Assembly: GCA_965372385.1 (NCBI GenBank)
Contig: CBDVCD010000122.1
Coordinates: 1-9,611, forward strand
Direction of reading: 5' to 3'
DNA: 9,611 nucleotides
From: JASJBU01 sp965372385
Lineage (GTDB): Bacteria > Pseudomonadota > Gammaproteobacteria > Chromatiales > Chromatiaceae
Position 1 is the stretch's first letter; every line of letters starts with the position of its first letter. The notes under the pieces were generated by a model, which saw nothing but the letters and a program-made list of their open reading frames with translations, did not search any database and was not told where the DNA came from. This document shows, in pieces, positions 5,484 through 9,611 of the stretch. The position numbers and the translations under genes are program-made.

Positions 5484-7947
5484 TGCTATGGTCTCTTCGG
5501 ATGATTGAAAGGATCCTACTCATTCCGGCGCGTCGTTCATGCAAGACGATGAAAAGAAAGACAGACAGACCCAACGCCAACCAGATTTCCCGCACACCAG
5601 TATGACGTTTCACCTTCTCAAGGTACTGCAGCAGCGCCTGTTCTGACCAGAGATGCACATTTTTCTGCTCGATGCCCTCCTGCAGCCATACGGCGGTTGG
5701 GGTGTCCGCGGATTCAAGATCTTCAACATGATGGATAAGTTGGCGGATTTGATCGCCATTCACCATGACCTGCGCCTGGTAGAGACCGGAGACAGGGGCC
5801 TTTATCTCTTTTGCATAGCGCCCAGGGGCTGTGAGTGGCAGACGGTATTTCTCTTGGATGCCCGCTGGTGTCTTTAGTGTAAGCTCAGCGTGGGGTGAAC
5901 GGCTCCAGTTGTCCGTGCTATCGAGGGCATCGAGTCTGATCAGTAACCTGCCTGCCTGACTGCGATGGCTCAGCTGCAGCCGGGGATTCTCCAATTGCGT
6001 GTCGACCCAGCTCAACAGACTCTGCATGACCTCTGTCGAACCCGATGAATAGAGCGGCCCGCCTGGCAATGCGGCTACCCTGCCCGTACCGGCTTGCGCC
6101 ACCGCAAGCAGTGGATCTCCCTCTATTGTGCTGACGTAACGGGTCGCTTCAGGTTTTATGCGTGATACCTGATAGCCTTGGACTGGTTCCCAGCTTGCCG
6201 GAGTGGTCTCGATAAAGGGTAGGCTTAGTAGCGTTTGGGGTTGTGCCTCATTCACCTGCCAACTCTGTCGTTGCTGTTCAAGGGACTGCCGCATGAATTT
6301 GGGAAGCTCTGCGATCTCATTCACTCGCAGAACCTGCCCGTTACTGACAGCCGCCAACTGCTCGAGCACGAACAGGTCTGCGTCCTCACCGATCGCCAGC
6401 GCGATCAGGGTGACCCCGGTTTGTTGGAGATCCGCTGCCAGGGAGACGAGTGATTCCTTCTCGACAAATCCATCGGTGACCAGAATCAGGAAGCGCTTTT
6501 TCACTTTCGCCGACTCCAACTGAATGAGAGCGGCGTGAAGCGCGGGTTCCAGCTGAGTGCCGCCGGACGGATTGACCTGCCAGGTTTGACTCAGCAGGAT
6601 GTGTGGTTCGGCAGTCGCCTGCAGGGGCAGCAGCATCTGGGGGTTACTGTCGAAGGCGATCAGACCTACCGAGTCACCGGAACGCAAGGAACGAGCGCTT
6701 TCGGCGACCGCCCGGAATGCAGTCGCCAGGCGGCTATGAGGCTGGTTAGCGGAAACATCCATGCTCCCCGATTTATCCACCAGAAAAATAAAGGCCGTGG
6801 CAGGCTCGGGGCGTGCGGACTCCGCGGTCACCGGGAGCAGGTGCTCAAGTGGTGAGTGCCTGTATCCTCCGCTGCCAAAGGAGTTGGGACCACCCAGCAC
6901 GACGAGACCCATGCCCCGTTGTTCAACTGACTCTGTCACGCTGTCCCACAGCGGAGCTGCCAGTTCATGGATGGCGATATCATCCAGCAACAATAGGGAT
7001 GACTCGTTGAATACGCCTGGATTGTTCAGTTGTTCAGGTCGAAGATGTGTTACCTGCCATCCATTTTGTTCCAGAAGTGCCGGCTCAAGGGAGGGGTTGC
7101 TTTGGTTTGAGAGATAGAGCAACTGACGATCCTTCACCGTCTCGAAATAATGGAGCCGGGAATCAAGCTGTCTGCCTTGTGTGTCGCTGAGTAGCAGATC
7201 CAGGCGATGAGCGCCCGTTGTTTGGATCGATAGTTGAAACCTGTGTACCCTGTGATCTTGTTGTGAGAGGTCAACAGATTGTTCCGTCAGATGCCGGCCA
7301 TCCAGCTCAAGCGACAGAATCCCTTCACCATTGTTGATAGAAGCGATCAAGGCGCTGACCTGAAAGGTCAAGTTAGGCCTGACGCGTGCAGGCGCATTCA
7401 CTGATGCTATCTTGAGCGCATGACTCTGCCCCTTATTCGCTGGAGAGTGCCAGAAAAGTGTCTTGTTGCTTGCTGAATCGGGTAGTACGGGAGCATCGTT
7501 CGAGACATTGTCACGGCCGTCGCTGAGCAGCAGGATCACCCCGGTATGTTCGGGAACAAACTTTTCAACAGCCGGTTTCAGTGCGTCTGTGAGTGCTGTT
7601 GCTTGAGTGTTGAGGGCAAGTGTGCGGGGTGGGGCTGGCTGTAGCAGAAGTCTCTGCAACGCTGCATCCGACCATGCGATTTTGGCTATCTCCTCCCGTG
7701 GACGGTCGGCAAACCGGATCAGACAAAAGTCGCCGCCCGTCGGTAAGATGGACTGGAGTCTGCGGAGTTCACTCCAGGCATGATCGACAAAGGCCGGGTC
7801 CATGCTGTCCGATTCATCCATGACCACCACCAGGTCGACCGGATCAGCCTGAGGCAACAGCTTAGGATTCCACCAGGCGAGCCCCAGCATCAGCATGACG
7901 AGCGGATAGCCTGCCAGCGGAACCAGGCGATGGAAATTAGCCGTCAT
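5470..7947 (-). CDS. Double VWA-domain membrane protein with glutamine-amidotransferase-like segment
   Basis: An 825-residue protein. A membrane helix at 12-27 is followed by a first VWA domain (about 36-175) with MIDAS motif D44-E-S46-D-S48, a threonine near T117/T120 and SDGRD around D143. A middle region follows, with a segment like class I glutamine amidotransferases at about 275-375 (VVLGGPNSFGSGGY, then PLEHLLPV). A second VWA domain (about 384-550) has D391-K-S393-G-S395, GGTQLEPAL with T464, and TDG with D492. A second helix lies at about 787-803, with a basic tail. Basic residues flank both helices on the outer sides, so roughly 760 residues probably face the periplasm. VWA domains bind partners through a metal ion. 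The start overlaps the upstream BatA-like gene by ATGA, with GGAG about eight bases upstream. Role unknown; Bat-type operons are linked to envelope integrity and stress, often working with a MoxR ATPase. Confidence 0.9.
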   Translation of the reverse strand: MTANFHRLVPLAGYPLVMLMLGLAWWNPKLLPQADPVDLVVVMDESDSMDPAFVDHAWSELRRLQSILPTGGDFCLIRFADRPREEIAKIAWSDAALQRLLLQPAPPRTLALNTQATALTDALKPAVEKFVPEHTGVILLLSDGRDNVSNDAPVLPDSASNKTLFWHSPANKGQSHALKIASVNAPARVRPNLTFQVSALIASINNGEGILSLELDGRHLTEQSVDLSQQDHRVHRFQLSIQTTGAHRLDLLLSDTQGRQLDSRLHYFETVKDRQLLYLSNQSNPSLEPALLEQNGWQVTHLRPEQLNNPGVFNESSLLLLDDIAIHELAAPLWDSVTESVEQRGMGLVVLGGPNSFGSGGYRHSPLEHLLPVTAESARPEPATAFIFLVDKSGSMDVSANQPHSRLATAFRAVAESARSLRSGDSVGLIAFDSNPQMLLPLQATAEPHILLSQTWQVNPSGGTQLEPALHAALIQLESAKVKKRFLILVTDGFVEKESLVSLAADLQQTGVTLIALAIGEDADLFVLEQLAAVSNGQVLRVNEIAELPKFMRQSLEQQRQSWQVNEAQPQTLLSLPFIETTPASWEPVQGYQVSRIKPEATRYVSTIEGDPLLAVAQAGTGRVAALPGGPLYSSGSTEVMQSLLSWVDTQLENPRLQLSHRSQAGRLLIRLDALDSTDNWSRSPHAELTLKTPAGIQEKYRLPLTAPGRYAKEIKAPVSGLYQAQVMVNGDQIRQLIHHVEDLESADTPTAVWLQEGIEQKNVHLWSEQALLQYLEKVKRHTGVREIWLALGLSVFLFIVLHERRAGMSRILSIIRRDHSIGKT

Positions 7948-9515
7948 GCACGTCTCTCCAAGCGTGATCTGAGTTCGAGAAAGATCTCGATGAGCAGGAG
8001 AAACAGCGCCAGAATAATCAACGGATTATTGAGCTGATGCTGTTGGCCGGGCTTCTCAGTAGTGATTTCGCTGTTTTCTGTCGAGGCTAACAAGGGGGTT
8101 ATCCGCGAGGCCTCGCTTGGTCGCGAGACCTGTAACGCGCTTTCGGACAGGGGGCGTTGCACGAGTCGTTCGATCAGGGCGGAGAGCAGCAGTGGGTATT
8201 GGGGGCCGCCGGCCAGGGCGGAGCTCTGCAGGTCGAAATTGACATCGATGACGTGAGCGGGAGCCAGGGTCTCAGTGAGCAGGCTGGTATTATCGGCAAC
8301 CCATAAAGTCTCGCGCTGTCCGGCAAGGTCATCACCGGGCTGACCGAATCTCAGTCCCTTGGGTAGCGTGATATGTTGCAGCTTCTCAGCATGCCAGTGG
8401 CCGGATGATTGAGTCTTGCGGTTGCCGTTGACCGGGTGTAGGCGTAACAGAGGTATGCTGGTTGCTTTGTTAGATGTGCCACAGGCAATGCTGATGTCGG
8501 GATCGCGTGAGGTCTGCTCAAGCGCTGGATGCGCAGCCAGAAACGCCTGTAAATGGGGGCTGCAACTGCCGGTTGTCAAGACATGGACGGGTTGCATCCG
8601 ACTGGCTATTGGGAGGCGTAATTCATTGTCGGCTAGCAGTGGATCACCGGTTGTTTGCAGTCGCGCAATGAGATCCGCTTGCGAGTCGAGAGCCAGAGAG
8701 AAATGCTGCAGATTGGATTCCCCAGCGGCCAGAGTGATCACCCGGCTGTGGATCACGCGGCCGTGCTGGATCAGGATCAGTCTTGCCGTGACCTCATTTT
8801 GACCGAGGTTGGACAGCTCAACGATTCCATCTGTCTGCTGTGATGGCCCCAGTGGGCGCCGCACCGCCAGTCTGGTGAGGGCACTATTGTTCCGTTGAGT
8901 CCCTGTCTGGATGATTTCGATTCCGGTTGCTCTCCTCAGCCAATGGTTGAGTGTTGCATCCGCCCCATCGGTCAAGACGATCTGGTGAGCATCCTGGTGC
9001 ATCAACGCCGGTGGGGGGGGCTGAGGCTCACCTCTGGGGCTGACAGTCCAGCGTTTGAGCCGGCCGATCCAATCCGGATCCTCGCCTGGCCTCAGCATCA
9101 GACTCATGGCCGGATTGGCCAGGGAATGAATCCGTAGTTGATGGCTATTGCCCTCTTTTACCCGGTCAACCAGTTGGTCGATACCCTGCTGCAATCTTGT
9201 ATGGGCTCCCTCCCGAGTAAACTGACTGAGTGAATCGTCCAGCCACACGACAAGGGAATAACCACGCGTAGATTGGCTCAAGGGATCGGCCAAGGTCAGG
9301 ATCATCAGTGCTATGATTAATGCCCGCAGCCGCCATCTCGGATCCGGGCTTGCAGGGGCATTGCCGGCAATACCTTCACTCTGCCGGATGTGCCGCCACA
9401 TAAAGAGTGCCGAAGTCGGTTGCAGACGCCCCTGTCGTTGGAAACGGTGCAACCAACGCAACCAGGGGAGTAGTCCTAGCAGGAGCAGCCAGACGGGTGT
9501 ACTGAAAGCGATCAT
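7944..9515 (-). CDS. BatA-like membrane protein with VWA domain
   Basis: A 523-residue protein that opens with a BatA N-terminal domain: helix 7-22, then a basic cytoplasmic loop ending LFMWRHIRQ (37-45), then helix 62-76. A VWA-like domain follows (about 85-200) with MIDAS motif D93-D-S95-L-S97 and TDGAD at D183. Next is a long predicted periplasmic region of beta-rich character, and a final helix at 499-515 with an arginine-rich tail. This layout is typical of the first VWA member of MoxR-DUF58-BatA-VWA operons. It is coupled to the next gene by an ATGA overlap. A run of eight C (minus strand; 9013-9020) encodes prolines 166-169. The ATG at 9515 lacks a well-spaced ribosome site, and a short upstream frame ends on the same bases as ATGA. 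True BatA proteins are shorter, so I give no symbol. Confidence 0.87.
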   Translation of the reverse strand: MIAFSTPVWLLLLGLLPWLRWLHRFQRQGRLQPTSALFMWRHIRQSEGIAGNAPASPDPRWRLRALIIALMILTLADPLSQSTRGYSLVVWLDDSLSQFTREGAHTRLQQGIDQLVDRVKEGNSHQLRIHSLANPAMSLMLRPGEDPDWIGRLKRWTVSPRGEPQPPPPALMHQDAHQIVLTDGADATLNHWLRRATGIEIIQTGTQRNNSALTRLAVRRPLGPSQQTDGIVELSNLGQNEVTARLILIQHGRVIHSRVITLAAGESNLQHFSLALDSQADLIARLQTTGDPLLADNELRLPIASRMQPVHVLTTGSCSPHLQAFLAAHPALEQTSRDPDISIACGTSNKATSIPLLRLHPVNGNRKTQSSGHWHAEKLQHITLPKGLRFGQPGDDLAGQRETLWVADNTSLLTETLAPAHVIDVNFDLQSSALAGGPQYPLLLSALIERLVQRPLSESALQVSRPSEASRITPLLASTENSEITTEKPGQQHQLNNPLIILALFLLLIEIFLELRSRLERRA

Positions 9516-9611
9516 CCTAGAATCTGCAGTTGGACGGGGTAGCGTGGTTCACCCAACGGGTGAGTCGGCCTATCGAACAAAATACACATGAATTCAACTC
9601 GTTAAAAGTAG
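9512..9611 (-). other. Unassigned stretch upstream of the BatA-like gene, with a 25-codon frame
   Basis: On the minus strand an ATG at 9589 begins a 25-residue frame ending in TGA at 9514-9512, overlapping the BatA-like start as ATGA. An in-frame TAA at 9604-9602 separates it from anything further upstream. A second frame is open from the window edge to a TAG at 9519-9517 (sense ...NHATPSNCRF), which could be the tail of an upstream gene. Neither resembles a family I know. Either could couple translation into the BatA-like gene, which has no good ribosome site of its own. Confidence 0.2.
9549..9563. repeat. Short perfect inverted repeat (6-base arms, 3-base loop)
   Basis: TCACCC and GGGTGA flank a three-base loop, 34 bases before the BatA-like start. 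It could form a small hairpin in the mRNA or be an operator half-site pair. No T-run follows, so it is not an intrinsic terminator. A repeat of this size can occur by chance. Confidence 0.25.

Noticed and set aside
9549..9563. Hairpin as terminator of an upstream operon
   Set aside because: The stem is only six bases and no T-run follows on either strand.

Overview
The window is a densely packed stretch of bacterial chromosome in which every convincing gene lies on the minus strand, so transcription runs from the right edge to the left. Base composition is moderately GC-rich. The gene content (Bat-like von Willebrand factor A membrane proteins, a small di-haem cytochrome b and an ebo gene cluster) fits a free-living or symbiotic proteobacterium, most likely a gammaproteobacterium. 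That taxonomic call is an inference from protein style and is weak. There is no rRNA, tRNA, IS element, CRISPR array or phage gene that I can see.

In transcription order (right to left): (1) 9516-9611 is a short unassigned stretch upstream of the first gene. (2) 9515-5470 holds two membrane-anchored VWA proteins, a 523-aa BatA-N-terminal-domain protein and an 825-aa protein with two complete VWA metal-site motifs and a glutamine-amidotransferase-like segment between them; they overlap by ATGA. (3) 5483-4926 is a four-helix, di-haem cytochrome b561-type protein that starts inside the end of the VWA gene, apparently from a TTG codon. (4) 4864-4025 is a xylose-isomerase-like TIM-barrel protein, joined by a TGATG stop/start junction to (5) 4025-3141, a UbiA-family prenyltransferase of the EboC type. 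(6) 3140-2837 is the one long non-coding gap, with a candidate sigma-70 promoter and an inverted repeat. (7) 2836-1973 is eboA, 1937-1056 is eboB (TatD-like hydrolase), and 973 to the left edge is eboE (TIM barrel), cut by the window end.

The core of the window is therefore an ebo (edb) cluster, a gene set known from cyanobacteria, some proteobacteria and algal plastid genomes. It has been linked to export of a natural-product precursor (the scytonemin monomer in cyanobacteria) and to nematode repellence in a pseudomonad. The version here is unusual: eboC lies upstream of eboA instead of downstream of eboB, it is coupled to an extra TIM-barrel protein that shares visible motifs with EboE, and eboD (3-dehydroquinate-synthase-like) is not in its usual place next to eboC. 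eboD and eboF may lie beyond the left edge. The cytochrome b and the two VWA proteins are packed against the cluster, but whether they act with it is unknown; the VWA pair resembles operons that normally also carry a MoxR ATPase and a DUF58 protein, which would lie beyond the right edge.
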